Assembly: GCA_012518615.1 (NCBI GenBank)
Contig: JAAYRU010000038.1
Location: forward strand, 27,610-91,609
Source of the DNA: Christensenellaceae bacterium
GTDB taxonomy: Bacteria; Bacillota; Clostridia; Christensenellales; Aristaeellaceae
DNA: 64,000 bases
Reading direction: 5' to 3'
This document shows, in pieces, positions 38,052 to 47,714 of the stretch (its first letter is position 1; each line of letters starts with the position of its first letter). The position numbers and the translations under genes were made by a program. The notes beneath the pieces are model-generated. The model was not told the origin of the DNA. It did not search any database and was given only the letters and a program-made list of their open reading frames with translations.

Positions 38052-39650
38052 ATGTCGAAAGTTGTTAGAGTTATTAAAGATTTGGAATATCTGGGGATAA
38101 TAGGCACAAATAATGTCTATTGTAATATGCCTCCAGCTGTACTCATTGAGCATGCGCTTAAAAGAGGTGAAGGCGTACTCAACGAAACAGGCGCACTAGT
38201 TGTACAAACTGGTAAATATACAGGGCGTTCACCTAAGGATAGATTTATTGTCGATCAGCCCAGCATACACGATGAAATCGCCTGGGGCAGCGTGAACATG
38301 CCTATCAGCGAAGAAAACTTTGAAAAAATATATGGTAAGATGCGCGCATATCTGCAAGGCAAGGACTTGTATGTGTTCGATGGCTTCGCAGGCGCGGATA
38401 AAACCTATCGTCAACAATTTAGGATTGTAAATGAGCTGGCAAGCCAAAATTTATTTATCCATCAAATGTTGATACGGCCAGTCAGCAAAGATCAAATAGC
38501 AAATCACGTGCCTGATTTTACTGTTATTGCAGTACCCGGTTTTAAATGCATACCTGAAGAGGATGGCGTAAATTCCGAAGCTGCGATAATAATAAACCTT
38601 GAAAAAGGTCTTGTTATAATTGCCGGAAGCCAGTACGCAGGAGAAATCAAAAAGAGCGTATTTTCGGTTATGAACTACGTTTTACCTAAAAAGGGCGTAT
38701 TCCCTATGCATTGCTCTGCCAATATAGGCAAAGATGGCGATAGCGCGCTGTTCTTTGGTCTTTCCGGCACAGGAAAAACCACATTGTCTGCCGACCCTGA
38801 CCGCAAACTAATTGGCGATGATGAGCATGGTTGGAACGATGCGGGCATATTCAATATAGAAGGCGGCTGCTATGCAAAGTGCATAAACCTGTCCAAGGAG
38901 GACGAGCCTGAGATATGGGATGCAATCAGGTACGGCGCGCTTGTTGAGAATGTTGTTATAGATGAAGAAACCCGCGTGCTTGACTTTAATGACGATAGAT
39001 ATACAGAGAATACAAGAGTTTGCTATCCTGTTGATTTTATAGATAATGTTGAGCTTTCAGGCGTTGGTTCGCATCCAAAGACTGTAATCTTCCTAACCGC
39101 AGATGCTTTTGGTGTATTGCCCCCTGTAAGCAAGCTCAGCCGTGAAGGCGCTATGTACCACTATGTTTCAGGTTACACTGCAAAGCTTGCAGGTACGGAG
39201 CGTGGAGTTACCGAACCTGAGGCAACTTTCTCCACCTGCTTTGGAGAGCCTTTCCTGCCCCTGCCCGCTGCTAGGTATGCAGAGTTGCTTGGTGAAAAGA
39301 TAGATACTTTCGGCTCAAACGTATATCTGGTAAATACCGGCTGGTCGGGCGGCGCATATGGCAAGGGTGGAAGCCGTATAAAACTCCCGCTTACCCGCGC
39401 TATGGTTTCAGCCTGTCTTGACGGCACGCTTGAAAATGTAGAGTATGAGCGTGATCCGATATTCAACCTAGATGTACCAAAAACCTGCCCCGGAGTGCCT
39501 AATGAAATATTAAGCCCCCGCAGAATGTGGGAGAATAAAGAAGAGTATGAGAAGGCAGCAAAGAGTCTGGCCGAAAAATTCCGCAATAACTTTGAAAAAT
39601 ACACAAATATGCCTCAAGAAGTTATAGACGCAGGTCCCAAGGGAGAATAA
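38052..39650 (+). CDS. pckA: phosphoenolpyruvate carboxykinase (ATP)
   Basis: Interconverts oxaloacetate + ATP and PEP + CO2 + ADP; in fermenters it often runs toward oxaloacetate. 532 residues. Family motifs are TGKYTGRSPKDRFIVD near the N-terminus, the P-loop GLSGTGKTTLSADPDRKLIG with DDEHGW after it, and FLTADAFGVLPPVSKLS. Start ATG 38052 after GGGAGG. Monocistronic with promoter and terminator. Confidence 0.97.
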   Translation: MSKVVRVIKDLEYLGIIGTNNVYCNMPPAVLIEHALKRGEGVLNETGALVVQTGKYTGRSPKDRFIVDQPSIHDEIAWGSVNMPISEENFEKIYGKMRAYLQGKDLYVFDGFAGADKTYRQQFRIVNELASQNLFIHQMLIRPVSKDQIANHVPDFTVIAVPGFKCIPEEDGVNSEAAIIINLEKGLVIIAGSQYAGEIKKSVFSVMNYVLPKKGVFPMHCSANIGKDGDSALFFGLSGTGKTTLSADPDRKLIGDDEHGWNDAGIFNIEGGCYAKCINLSKEDEPEIWDAIRYGALVENVVIDEETRVLDFNDDRYTENTRVCYPVDFIDNVELSGVGSHPKTVIFLTADAFGVLPPVSKLSREGAMYHYVSGYTAKLAGTERGVTEPEATFSTCFGEPFLPLPAARYAELLGEKIDTFGSNVYLVNTGWSGGAYGKGGSRIKLPLTRAMVSACLDGTLENVEYERDPIFNLDVPKTCPGVPNEILSPRRMWENKEEYEKAAKSLAEKFRNNFEKYTNMPQEVIDAGPKGE

Positions 39651-39661
39651 AAATATATTTT

Positions 39662-39686
39662 GCCGCCTTTAACGGGCGGTTTTTTT
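39662..39686 (+). terminator. terminator of pckA
   Basis: CCGCC (39663-39667), 7-base loop, GGCGG (39675-39679), then T7. Confidence 0.85.
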
Positions 39687-39718
39687 GTTGTAATTAAACA
39701 TATAAATAGGAGATAGTA

Positions 39719-42700
39719 ATGGTATATAGAAATGCGAAGCGTATACTATGCGTTATTATTGTTATTATGCAGCTTGTTGCGCCTGTGTGTGCGTCAGGTG
39801 TGGAATTTGGTATTCAATTTCGTAACGAACCTGAAGCAATCCAAGGTCCTGTGGGTAGTATATTGTTTAAGTTTTGGGTCGTTCCGCCTTCGATTGATTC
39901 CATAAGTGCAAATGTGAAAGTATCAGGGGTAGAAATTGTAAATTCATCATTCAAAAACTGTTCGGGAGAATGTGATAATAAAAAACTATCAATAAAAGCA
40001 GATGAAGAACAGGGGCTTGTAAGCGGTACAATCTATTTTAGGCTCAATGAAGGGTTGACGGAAGAACCGTATATTCAATTTAATAATATTATAATTACAC
40101 ATGCTAATCGGAATAAATCCAATCCGGAAAGCAGAACATGTTATATAAAAGTAGAAGAACCCCATGAACATGAATATATAATTGATGAAGGTACAAGAGT
40201 TAATCCAACATGTAAGAATAAGGGCGGATATACAGAAAAATGCTCTTGTGGCGCAACAAGGGATGTTGTTTTGGATGAAATCGACCATAATTATGAGGTG
40301 ATTGTTACAAAAGACCCTGACTGTACTGATGAAGGCTTTATTAAGAAAAAATGCAGTATGTGCTATACCGAAGATGTTAAATCAATACCCCCGCTCGGTC
40401 ATGACTATTTGCCTACCAATAACTCAACGGAAGCGACATGTGAAGACGAAGGTATAATTGAATATTGTTGTGAAAAGTGCGGTGATAAGAAAAGCGAAAC
40501 AATAGAAAAGCTGGGGCATGATATGCCAACAGAAGGCGAAATAACAAAAGAAGCTACATGCACCGAAGATGGCGAAATTACATATGCCTGCCAAAGGTAT
40601 GGCTGTAATTACACTAAAACTGAAAAAATTAATTCTAAAGGACATAAATATGGGGAAGAAGTAAGCTATGAAGCAAACTGTACACAGCCAAAAAGGTTTG
40701 TAAAAATTTGTACCGTATGTGGCGATGAAAGCGTTACGGAGGAAGGGAAAGCAAAGGGGCATACATGGAGCGAGTGGGAGTACAATGAAGGCTATAATTG
40801 CAATGAAGGCGGCGAGAGGTTACGGCGCTGTAATATATGTGGTGAAAAAGAAACTGAGCCGATAGAACCCAAAGGGCATGATGAAATGGCTCCGCTATTT
40901 ACGGTTGTAGCCCCAAGCTGCGAAAACGAAGGCTACAGCATGAAAAAATGCTTTACATGCGGTGCCTATATAGGGAAGAAGTTTATTAGTGAAGCTACGG
41001 GACATGCATGGAGCGAATGGACTGCGCCTGAAAATGCATCATGTGAGCTTGGTTACATAGAAAGCAGAAAATGCGATAATTGCCCTAAATCTGAGGAGAG
41101 AATAATAGAAGCGGGAACGCATAAATTCGGCAATGCTTACGACATTGTAGATTCAACCTGTATTAAAAAGGGCTCTATAAGCTATAAATGCAACACCTGC
41201 GGGCTTGTAAAAAAGGAAGCGCAGCCATTAAGAAACCACCATAGGTATGTGCTTGCGGAAGTAACAAAGGAAGCCACATGTACCGAGGCAGGCGAAATTA
41301 CGAGAACTTGCGATGATTGCGGTTTTGAACTTATAGAACCTACCGCGAAAAAACAACATGATTGGTTAGAGCCTGTTTATACAAGCCATGCAAGCTGTAC
41401 TGAGGATGGGGAGTATTACTTAGAATGCGCTGTGTGTCATAAAAAGAATTATTATAAGGAAAGGGCGCTTGAACATAAAATAAAAAAATGGACAATGATA
41501 AGGGAAGCCACATGTGAGCTTACTGAACTTAATAGCGCTGTATGCCAGAGGTGCAATGAAACGATATACAAGGAAAAGCCCGCATTAGGGCATTATTATG
41601 AGGAATGGGAGCAAATTACCGCCCCAACTTGCACTGAAAAGGGTCTCGAAAGCTGCAAATGTAAACGCTGTAACGGTGTTAAAGAAAGGGAGATAAAAGC
41701 TCCAGGGCATACGCTTAGCATAAGGCGGGATATACGCGAGCCTAACTGCGGGCAGGAGGGCTTGTTTGAGTGCGAGTGCGAAGTGTGTGGTTTTGTGCAG
41801 GAATTTAAGCTCGGCAAGGTTGGGGAGCATAAGTTTTCAGACTGGGAGATAAGCATTGTACCTACATGTACAGATACAGGTGAAGAGATAAAAACTTGCA
41901 GCGTGTGCGGTACCGAAGAAACAAGAGAAAAAGCCGCAAGTGGACACCGCTTTTCAAGGTGGAAGACAGATGTAAAAGCGAATTGTAGCTCAGATGGTAA
42001 CTCAAAGAGAATATGCATAGTATGCGATTATGAGGAAAATAAAATAATTCCCCTAGATGCTAATGCGCATGAATTTGCCAAGTGGGAAACGATTATTGCG
42101 CCTACATGCATAAGCGAGGGCGAAGCCCAGAGGATATGTATACACTGCTCTAAATTGGAAACAAAAGTACTTGACTTTTCTAAGCATACTTTTTCAACTT
42201 GGAAAGTTGAATATGGCTCAACTTGCGCCGAGCAAGGGCAATCTACAAGGGTATGCGAGCATTGCGGTTTGATAGAAAATAAACTGCTCCCAATTAGAGA
42301 AAACAGGCATGATTATTCAGAGTGGGAAGATACAATAGCTCCAACATGCACAGAAAAAGGGGAAAAGAAGAGGACATGTGCCAACTGCGGCTTTGAAGAT
42401 ATAAAGGAAATACCAGCAGAAAAGCACAGGTTTTCAAGCTGGAAAACTTCTATAAGCGCTACCTGCTCTGAAGAAGGCGAATACATGCGCGTATGCGAAA
42501 AATGCCAAGCAGTAGAAACAAAACCCATTCCTATAAGTGAAAATAAACACGATTATGGTGAATGGGAAGTGGTTAAGGAAGCTGCTTGTGGGGTTGAAGG
42601 TATTAAGCAGCGTATATGCAATAACTGTGAATTTATAGAAGAAAAGGCAATAGATGCGCTATCTCACAGGTACAGCGCTTGGAGCAAAATTAAATATGAG

Positions 42701-43495
42701 GACTGCACTAAGGGCGGTATACAGACAAGAGCATGTAAAAACTGCGGGAAAGAAGAAAGCCGTACAACAGAAGCAAAGGAACACTATTTTAGCAAGTGGG
42801 AAACGATAAAAACTGCCAGTTGTGTGGGAGAGGGAAGCCGTAAACGCACATGTAAAAGATGCGGTTATGAGCAGACAGAAATTGTAGAGGGTAAGGGGCA
42901 TAAGCCCGGTCGCTTTATTACCGTGCAAAAAGCAAAGCCCTATCAACCGGGCGTGCAACAGAGGATATGCAAAAACTGCAATCAAGTGGTGGAGGAGCGT
43001 ACATATAGCCTATCAAAGGAGGCTATGGCTGTGGTTTTCTCTCCGCTTGGCATACCACTCAATGAGCTGTTGCCTGATAGAACTGAAAGCTGGTTTATGC
43101 TTGTGCCCTTTGATGTTTCTAATCCAAGGGAGCTTAACTACCCCTTGGTGGCGGACAATAAATATATTATAGGTGATTTATCACTAAAGATAACGGAGGA
43201 TGAAATAATACCCTCGGCTGATTATTACACGGACAGAACCGAGGATATAAATGTAATACTTCACTTCTACTCATCGCTTGATGAACTCACCCCAAGGCGC
43301 ATAAAATACAGGTATAAGGGTCTAGAGCTTGAAGAGCCTGTATCATTAAGCAAATATAAGGATAAAAAGGTGCTATTTATGTACCTACGTATAGAGGGAG
43401 TATTTGATGAGCGGGAAGAGCAAAACAAAGCATTCGATATTACGGATTATGAAGATGAGATACTTGAGATGTATAGGCTGATAGATGAGATGTAG
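39719..43495 (+). CDS. large secreted Cys3His tandem-repeat protein
   Basis: 1258 residues, not a recognised named family. Signal peptide at residues 1-25 (cleavage near VCA-SG). Residues about 28-146 look like a beta-sandwich, possibly cohesin-like. Residues about 149-1101 are about 24 tandem units of about 40 residues, each with the scheme C-x7/8-C-x2-C(G)-x(10-15)-H, and often W at unit position 5 and an APTCTEKG- or EATCTE-like turn. The last unit has lost its first cysteine. Residues 1102-1258 are a non-repeated C-terminal domain. No LPXTG, membrane anchor or SLH domain is visible, so it is released or held by an unknown route. The regular three Cys plus one His suggests Zn-binding or disulphide-linked beads. 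Confidence 0.85.
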   Translation: MVYRNAKRILCVIIVIMQLVAPVCASGVEFGIQFRNEPEAIQGPVGSILFKFWVVPPSIDSISANVKVSGVEIVNSSFKNCSGECDNKKLSIKADEEQGLVSGTIYFRLNEGLTEEPYIQFNNIIITHANRNKSNPESRTCYIKVEEPHEHEYIIDEGTRVNPTCKNKGGYTEKCSCGATRDVVLDEIDHNYEVIVTKDPDCTDEGFIKKKCSMCYTEDVKSIPPLGHDYLPTNNSTEATCEDEGIIEYCCEKCGDKKSETIEKLGHDMPTEGEITKEATCTEDGEITYACQRYGCNYTKTEKINSKGHKYGEEVSYEANCTQPKRFVKICTVCGDESVTEEGKAKGHTWSEWEYNEGYNCNEGGERLRRCNICGEKETEPIEPKGHDEMAPLFTVVAPSCENEGYSMKKCFTCGAYIGKKFISEATGHAWSEWTAPENASCELGYIESRKCDNCPKSEERIIEAGTHKFGNAYDIVDSTCIKKGSISYKCNTCGLVKKEAQPLRNHHRYVLAEVTKEATCTEAGEITRTCDDCGFELIEPTAKKQHDWLEPVYTSHASCTEDGEYYLECAVCHKKNYYKERALEHKIKKWTMIREATCELTELNSAVCQRCNETIYKEKPALGHYYEEWEQITAPTCTEKGLESCKCKRCNGVKEREIKAPGHTLSIRRDIREPNCGQEGLFECECEVCGFVQEFKLGKVGEHKFSDWEISIVPTCTDTGEEIKTCSVCGTEETREKAASGHRFSRWKTDVKANCSSDGNSKRICIVCDYEENKIIPLDANAHEFAKWETIIAPTCISEGEAQRICIHCSKLETKVLDFSKHTFSTWKVEYGSTCAEQGQSTRVCEHCGLIENKLLPIRENRHDYSEWEDTIAPTCTEKGEKKRTCANCGFEDIKEIPAEKHRFSSWKTSISATCSEEGEYMRVCEKCQAVETKPIPISENKHDYGEWEVVKEAACGVEGIKQRICNNCEFIEEKAIDALSHRYSAWSKIKYEDCTKGGIQTRACKNCGKEESRTTEAKEHYFSKWETIKTASCVGEGSRKRTCKRCGYEQTEIVEGKGHKPGRFITVQKAKPYQPGVQQRICKNCNQVVEERTYSLSKEAMAVVFSPLGIPLNELLPDRTESWFMLVPFDVSNPRELNYPLVADNKYIIGDLSLKITEDEIIPSADYYTDRTEDINVILHFYSSLDELTPRRIKYRYKGLELEEPVSLSKYKDKKVLFMYLRIEGVFDEREEQNKAFDITDYEDEILEMYRLIDEM
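40163..43021 (+). repeat. array of ~24 coding repeats (about 120 bp each)
   Basis: Units are 39-42 codons and are diverged at DNA level. Adjacent units 13, 15, 17 and 19 share the phrase APTC or VPTC followed by T-E-K-G or similar, and units 16, 18 and 20 share an extra two residues before the closing histidine. Units 15-20 thus alternate between a 39-residue and a 41-residue form, suggesting that part of the array grew by duplicating a two-unit block. Confidence 0.75.
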
Positions 43496-43500
43496 TATAT

Positions 43501-44637
43501 CTATTCAAAGTTTTTGAATGACATATGCTCGCTTATATCTATTTGGCTGTCTGTTGCTATTTTAGATAGTATATTTTTAGCGGCTTTGCCTGTGGCAAAT
43601 ACGGGTCTAAAGTCGTTATATTTCCTGCTGCCACTGGTATGTATAGGTATAAGTTTAAGTTCAGTCTTATTAAGTTTATAATTGCTGAAATATAGCTCTA
43701 CTCTTGCAATTATAGCGTCAAATTCCTCAAGATTTAGATTGCCTCCGAATACTAAATTGCCAAGGGAATACAGTATCAAGCCGTTTTTATATTTCTCTAT
43801 GCCCTGTACAACATGGGTATGGGTGCCGACTACTAAATCCGCTCCGCTGTCTATAGCTTCGCGCGCCATTTTTTCCTGTAGCTCGTTATGGTTTTCTTCG
43901 TATTCCTTGCCAAAATGCAGGCTGTATACTATGTAGTCGCAGCCTGATTCCTTGAGTTTTTTAATCTCCTCATGCATGTTCCTTGGGTTTTGCAGGTAAA
44001 TAGTTTCCCGCATTCCACCAAAGCCTATGCGAATATCATGCTTTTCGTATATATCAAAGTAACCATAGCCGCTGTACCTAATGCCTGCATTTTCAAGCGC
44101 TCTTCTTGTAGACTTCTTGCCTTGGTAGGAATAATCCAAATGGTGGTTGTTAGCAATATTTACCGCTTCTATGCTGCCTTTCTTTAATATTTCTGTGTAT
44201 TCGGGTAGACCTCTAAAATTATGCTGGCGCTTTTTATAGCCCGTCTTGTCATCTGCCAGCACACATTCAAGGTTTATCATGGAGAGATCGTCATCTTCAA
44301 ATGCAGATAATACTCCGCTTAAAAACCAATCCATGCCTTTTTCCTCTACAGCAGCTTCAAATGATAATTGGTCTTTCCTATCTTTTATATCACTGGCGAG
44401 TACACAATCCCCGCCGAATGTAAGGGTGATTATTCCTGTGCCTGCGGACAGTATTTCTTCATCATATGTTACTGTGTATTCCAGTGCTTCATCGGGTATA
44501 TCTGTTTCAGGTTTAAGTATGTCCGTAGCATCTAAAATGTTATCGTTTGCCAAATCATAGTCGGCAAATACAGGTGAAATATTCATTATAATTGTGGTAA
44601 TAAGTACAAAAAAAAGCGCTAATATTCTTTTAAGCAT
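43501..44637 (-). CDS. CapA family metallophosphatase-like protein, exported
   Basis: 378 residues. Signal peptide at residues 1-25 (ending VFADY). The calcineurin-like fold of poly-gamma-glutamate synthesis protein CapA shows ITLTFGGDCVLASD, MINLECVL, NIANNHHLDY, YIVYSLHFGKEYEE, GADLVVGTHTHVVQGIEKY and GLILYSLGNLVFGG. Family members are linked to capsule or wall metabolism; many are not PGA enzymes. Its start overlaps the nadD stop by 8 bases. No terminator to its right is needed because the Cys-repeat gene converges from the other side 5 bases away. Confidence 0.87.
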   Translation of the reverse strand: MLKRILALFFVLITTIIMNISPVFADYDLANDNILDATDILKPETDIPDEALEYTVTYDEEILSAGTGIITLTFGGDCVLASDIKDRKDQLSFEAAVEEKGMDWFLSGVLSAFEDDDLSMINLECVLADDKTGYKKRQHNFRGLPEYTEILKKGSIEAVNIANNHHLDYSYQGKKSTRRALENAGIRYSGYGYFDIYEKHDIRIGFGGMRETIYLQNPRNMHEEIKKLKESGCDYIVYSLHFGKEYEENHNELQEKMAREAIDSGADLVVGTHTHVVQGIEKYKNGLILYSLGNLVFGGNLNLEEFDAIIARVELYFSNYKLNKTELKLIPIHTSGSRKYNDFRPVFATGKAAKNILSKIATDSQIDISEHMSFKNFE

Positions 44638-45244
44638 TATTTTCCTCGCTATTGCAATTAAGGTATAATCCGTTTGAAATAATATAGTCTTTTATTCCCT
44701 TTGGAACAAGAGCGGATATGTCTTTTCCCTCCATTACAAGCTGCCTAATATGGCTTGATGATATATCAAGCCCCTTGCCTTTTAATAGTATTGTTTTAAG
44801 ACCATACTCTTGTTTGAGTTCATCAATTAAATATACAATATCACTAGACGACTCATTCCGTAAAACCACTGCCATACTGCATAGGCTCGCGACTTTTTTA
44901 GGCTCTCGCCATGTGTGGAAGTTGTGAAGGCTATCGCTGCCCGCAATGTAAACAAAATCATCATGAGGATACTCCTTCTTTAGAACTTCCAGAGTATTAG
45001 CAGTATAGCTGGTGCCTTTACGGGATAATTCGTAAGTGTTTATAAAAAAATGGTCGATATTTTCGGTGGCTATTTTAAGCATATTAAGCCTGTGATTTTT
45101 AGCGGCACTTGCTCTTTTGTGCGGTGGATAGCCGCTTGGGAGCAGCATTATTTTTTGTAAATTAAGCTCCAGAAGCGCTATTTCCGCCATATTTATATGC
45201 CCTAAATGTATAGGGTCAAACGTACCGCCGAGTATTCCCAGCAT
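44630..45244 (-). CDS. nadD: nicotinate-nucleotide adenylyltransferase
   Basis: Makes deamido-NAD from NaMN and ATP, cytoplasmic. 204 residues. Nucleotidyltransferase motif GGTFDPIHLGHINMA, substrate loop PSGYPPHKR, and ISSSHIRQLV near the C-terminus. It starts one base after the stop of the DUF3048 gene without its own clear ribosome site, so translation is coupled. Confidence 0.96.
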   Translation of the reverse strand: MLGILGGTFDPIHLGHINMAEIALLELNLQKIMLLPSGYPPHKRASAAKNHRLNMLKIATENIDHFFINTYELSRKGTSYTANTLEVLKKEYPHDDFVYIAGSDSLHNFHTWREPKKVASLCSMAVVLRNESSSDIVYLIDELKQEYGLKTILLKGKGLDISSSHIRQLVMEGKDISALVPKGIKDYIISNGLYLNCNSEENNA

Positions 45245-45245
45245 A

Positions 45246-46301
45246 CTACTTATATTTTACTTCTACTGTTGCATTAGCGATTACTATAAAGGTTTTTCCC
45301 CTCTGCATGGCAATTTCATTGCCGTTTTCATCTACAAATATAGTGCGGGAATCTTCGCCATTTCTGTACCAAGCGCCGCTAATATATTTTCCGCCGGTAA
45401 ATATATCCGCAGTTCCGCTGGTTCCAAAGTTCTTAAGGTATAAATAACCAGTCTGCCAGCCTATGGCTACGCGCTGTATTATAACATTAGCAAAGGGAAC
45501 AATTTCGTCTGTTAGCAAATCCACATAAGGTCCTGATGAATTGCTGCGTACATAGTAGTTGTTATCACTATCATATTTAAAGCTTGAACTGCTTGCGGGG
45601 TTTGCTACGCCGGAGCTATCTTTAGGGTATTTTATAGCTATTTCCTGTGCGGGCACTCCTTTTTCAGGGAGAGAGTCTGTAAATAGCATTGGGCGGGGAG
45701 TGAACACTACACCCTTTGATATTAGATTGTTCTTTATTTCAAGCACATGGCAGGATAAATTATGTCCTGCATCAGCATGGTAGTTTTCCCTGCTGTTATA
45801 GAGCCTTCCAAGCAGGTTGTAATGTTTATCCTGCATGTTTGCGGCTTTTATGTTTTTTGGAACGCTGGATTTTTCTCCAAGGTCTGCACTTGTATGCCCC
45901 GCATAGGCAAAGGCAGCGCCATAGGTTCTGGCTATAGACACAAAGGGCGCTCTCCCGGAGCGTACTCCGCCCGCTTTTTCAGGCACTTGGTCTGCAAATA
46001 GGGCTAATAGCCTTGTTGCGCCTCTGCCCATATGTGGAACCTGATACATTATATCCGCCTTTGATATTCCCCAGTGTGGGTGAGCGTCTTCAGCATTATC
46101 AATTACACAGAGTATAGGTACATAGATGTCGTTAAAAGGTAACCCTGTTGTGCTGCTTTCTCCGGGGATTACGGGATTGTCCGGATAGCTTGCCTTAAGC
46201 GGAACGCTATGTTTTACGCGTCCCGGTATTGTTGTTTCTTGAGCAAATGCCGCTATCGGCAGTAGTATTGCTACCATAAGCAAAGCGATAAATTTTTTCA
46301 T
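45246..46301 (-). CDS. exported DUF3048 domain protein (YerB-like)
   Basis: 351 residues. Signal peptide MKKFIALLMVAILLPIAAFA, then QE, with no lipobox; B. subtilis YerB is a lipoprotein. DUF3048 text includes VPILCVIDNAEDAHPHWGIS, ADIMYQVPHMGRGATRLLAL, GGVRSGRAPFVSIARTYGAA and AGHTSADLG. Function unknown. First gene of DUF3048-nadD-capA. Confidence 0.88.
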   Translation of the reverse strand: MKKFIALLMVAILLPIAAFAQETTIPGRVKHSVPLKASYPDNPVIPGESSTTGLPFNDIYVPILCVIDNAEDAHPHWGISKADIMYQVPHMGRGATRLLALFADQVPEKAGGVRSGRAPFVSIARTYGAAFAYAGHTSADLGEKSSVPKNIKAANMQDKHYNLLGRLYNSRENYHADAGHNLSCHVLEIKNNLISKGVVFTPRPMLFTDSLPEKGVPAQEIAIKYPKDSSGVANPASSSSFKYDSDNNYYVRSNSSGPYVDLLTDEIVPFANVIIQRVAIGWQTGYLYLKNFGTSGTADIFTGGKYISGAWYRNGEDSRTIFVDENGNEIAMQRGKTFIVIANATVEVKYK

Positions 46302-46436
46302 GTGAAACCTCCTTCGTTTGTAAGCCCAATGTTACTACAAAAAATGCGAAAACTCAACATTTATTTGTAACAATTTGCAAATGTTAGTGTAACTCTGCCT
46401 TGAATTTGCGCTGTGAACAAAGCCATGCAAAAATAT

Positions 46437-46465
46437 TTGACATTCTTAAATAATTGTGGTAGATT
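46437..46465 (+). promoter_or_regulatory. promoter of rplJL
   Basis: TTGACA (46437-46442), 17-base spacer, TAGATT (46460-46465). Just upstream, AACATTT (46356-46362) and AAATGTT (46379-46385) form an inverted repeat between this and the divergent DUF3048 gene. Confidence 0.7.
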
Positions 46466-46471
46466 ACCCGT

Positions 46472-46600
46472 GGCTTAAAGCCGGTGCCAAAGACAGCAGG
46501 TATGCTATATGCATGTAAAGGGAAACCGCCCGCCGAGGTACAAGTAGCGTGTATTTACTGCCCTTGTGCCTAGCACAAGGGTTTTATTTTCAGCCGGAAA
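46472..46600 (+). promoter_or_regulatory. ribosomal protein L10 leader
   Basis: The 5' leader of rplJ contains the family's AAGACAGCAGG and, downstream, CCGCCCGCCGAGG, which pair in the L10-L12 binding structure. A terminator follows: CCCTTGTGC, CTA, GCACAAGGG (46561-46579) and TTTTATTTT. L10(L12)4 binding to the leader represses its own synthesis by attenuation. Confidence 0.9.
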
Positions 46601-46612
46601 GCAGGTGAACAA

Positions 46613-47146
46613 ATGTCCAGCAATCTAGAGCAAAAAAAGCTGGCGGTTGAGGAAATCAAACAGCTTTTCACTGACAACGAAAGCGTGGTAGTTGTAAGTT
46701 TCAGCGGCATTACAGTTGAGGAAATCACAAAGCTTCGCGTTAAATTCAGAGAAGCCAATGTAGATTATAGGGTGCTTAAAAACACACTGGTCAAAAGGGC
46801 TATAGCGGATTTAAATCTCCCTGAAATCGAAGAAAAGCTCGCAGGTCCGTCTGCATTTGCGTTTGGCGATGCGGTTAGCCCCGCAAAGGTTGTAGCCGAT
46901 TTCCTTGCAGAAAACAGAGATAACGCCAAGAAAATGCAGATTAAAGGCGGCGTAGTCGAGGGACGCTATATCGACGAAGCAGGCGTAGTAGCCCTATCCA
47001 AGCTCCCAAGCCGCGAAGAACTTATCGCAAAAATGCTCGGCAGCATGAATGCTCCCATCAGCAATTTCGTAGGCGTTCTAAGCGCCACGCTCCGCTCCTT
47101 GCTATATGCACTGAACGCAGTTAAGGAGCAAAAAGAAGCCGCATAG
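46613..47146 (+). CDS. rplJ: 50S ribosomal protein L10
   Basis: Base of the ribosomal stalk; its C-terminal helix binds L7/L12 dimers. 177 residues. Typical LEQKKLAVEEIKQLFTDNES, DYRVLKNTLVKRAI, GPSAFAFG and a C-terminal LRSLLYALNAVKEQKEAA. Start ATG 46613 after AGGTGA. rplK and rplA are not upstream; a divergent DUF3048 gene is. Confidence 0.98.
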   Translation: MSSNLEQKKLAVEEIKQLFTDNESVVVVSFSGITVEEITKLRVKFREANVDYRVLKNTLVKRAIADLNLPEIEEKLAGPSAFAFGDAVSPAKVVADFLAENRDNAKKMQIKGGVVEGRYIDEAGVVALSKLPSREELIAKMLGSMNAPISNFVGVLSATLRSLLYALNAVKEQKEAA

Positions 47147-47182
47147 GCAAAATTAAATTAAAAATTATGGAGGAAAATTAAA

Positions 47183-47563
47183 ATGAGTCGTGAAGAAATC
47201 TTATCCGCAATCGAGAATATGACAGTGCTTGAACTGTCCGAACTGGTAAAAGAACTAGAAGAAAAATTCGGCGTGTCCGCAGCCGCTCCCGTAGCAGTAG
47301 CAGCTGCTCCCGCAGCAGGTGGCGCAGGTCCCGCACAAGAAGAAGAAAAGACCGACTTTGACGTCGTACTCGTTGGCGTTGGCGACCAGAAGATTAAGGT
47401 TATCAAGGTTGTACGCGAAGTAGTAGCGGGTCTTGGTCTTAAAGAAGCGAAGGAATTTGTTGAATCCGCTCCCAAGGCAATCAGAGAAGGCGTTACCAAA
47501 GAAGAGGCCGACAAAATCGCCAAGCAGTTTGAAGAAGTTGGCGCGAAGGTTGAAATCAAGTAA
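47183..47563 (+). CDS. rplL: 50S ribosomal protein L7/L12
   Basis: Stalk protein that recruits translation factors. 126 residues: N-terminal dimerisation helices, an Ala/Pro-rich hinge (about residues 33-55) and the C-terminal domain with [20 protein letters not shown] and [18 protein letters not shown]. Starts after GGAGGAAAA and ends at a terminator. rpoB does not follow. Confidence 0.98.
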   Translation: MSREEILSAIENMTVLELSELVKELEEKFGVSAAAPVAVAAAPAAGGAGPAQEEEKTDFDVVLVGVGDQKIKVIKVVREVVAGLGLKEAKEFVESAPKAIREGVTKEEADKIAKQFEEVGAKVEIK

Positions 47564-47593
47564 TAAAACACATTGTCGCAAGTGCGGCATATT

Positions 47594-47628
47594 AAAAGCG
47601 GTCTAGTTTAAGTGGCAGACCGCTTTTT
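47594..47628. terminator. bidirectional terminator between rplL and malG
   Basis: AAAAGCGGTCT, 12-base loop, AGACCGCTTTTT. Serves the convergent rplL and sugar-permease genes. Confidence 0.85.
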
Positions 47629-47714
47629 GTTATACAAACCAGAGAGCTTGTATCCGTCAAGTAATCCGAAATTATTTTGGTGCTTAACCATTATGCAATC
47701 GTGAAAAGAACGTT

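Noticed and set aside
40163..43021. CRISPR-like array in the 39.7-43.5 kb gene
   Set aside because: The periodicity is in the protein (about 40 codons) and the DNA units are diverged and coding; there are no identical short repeats with spacers. No CRISPR array or cas gene is seen in the window.
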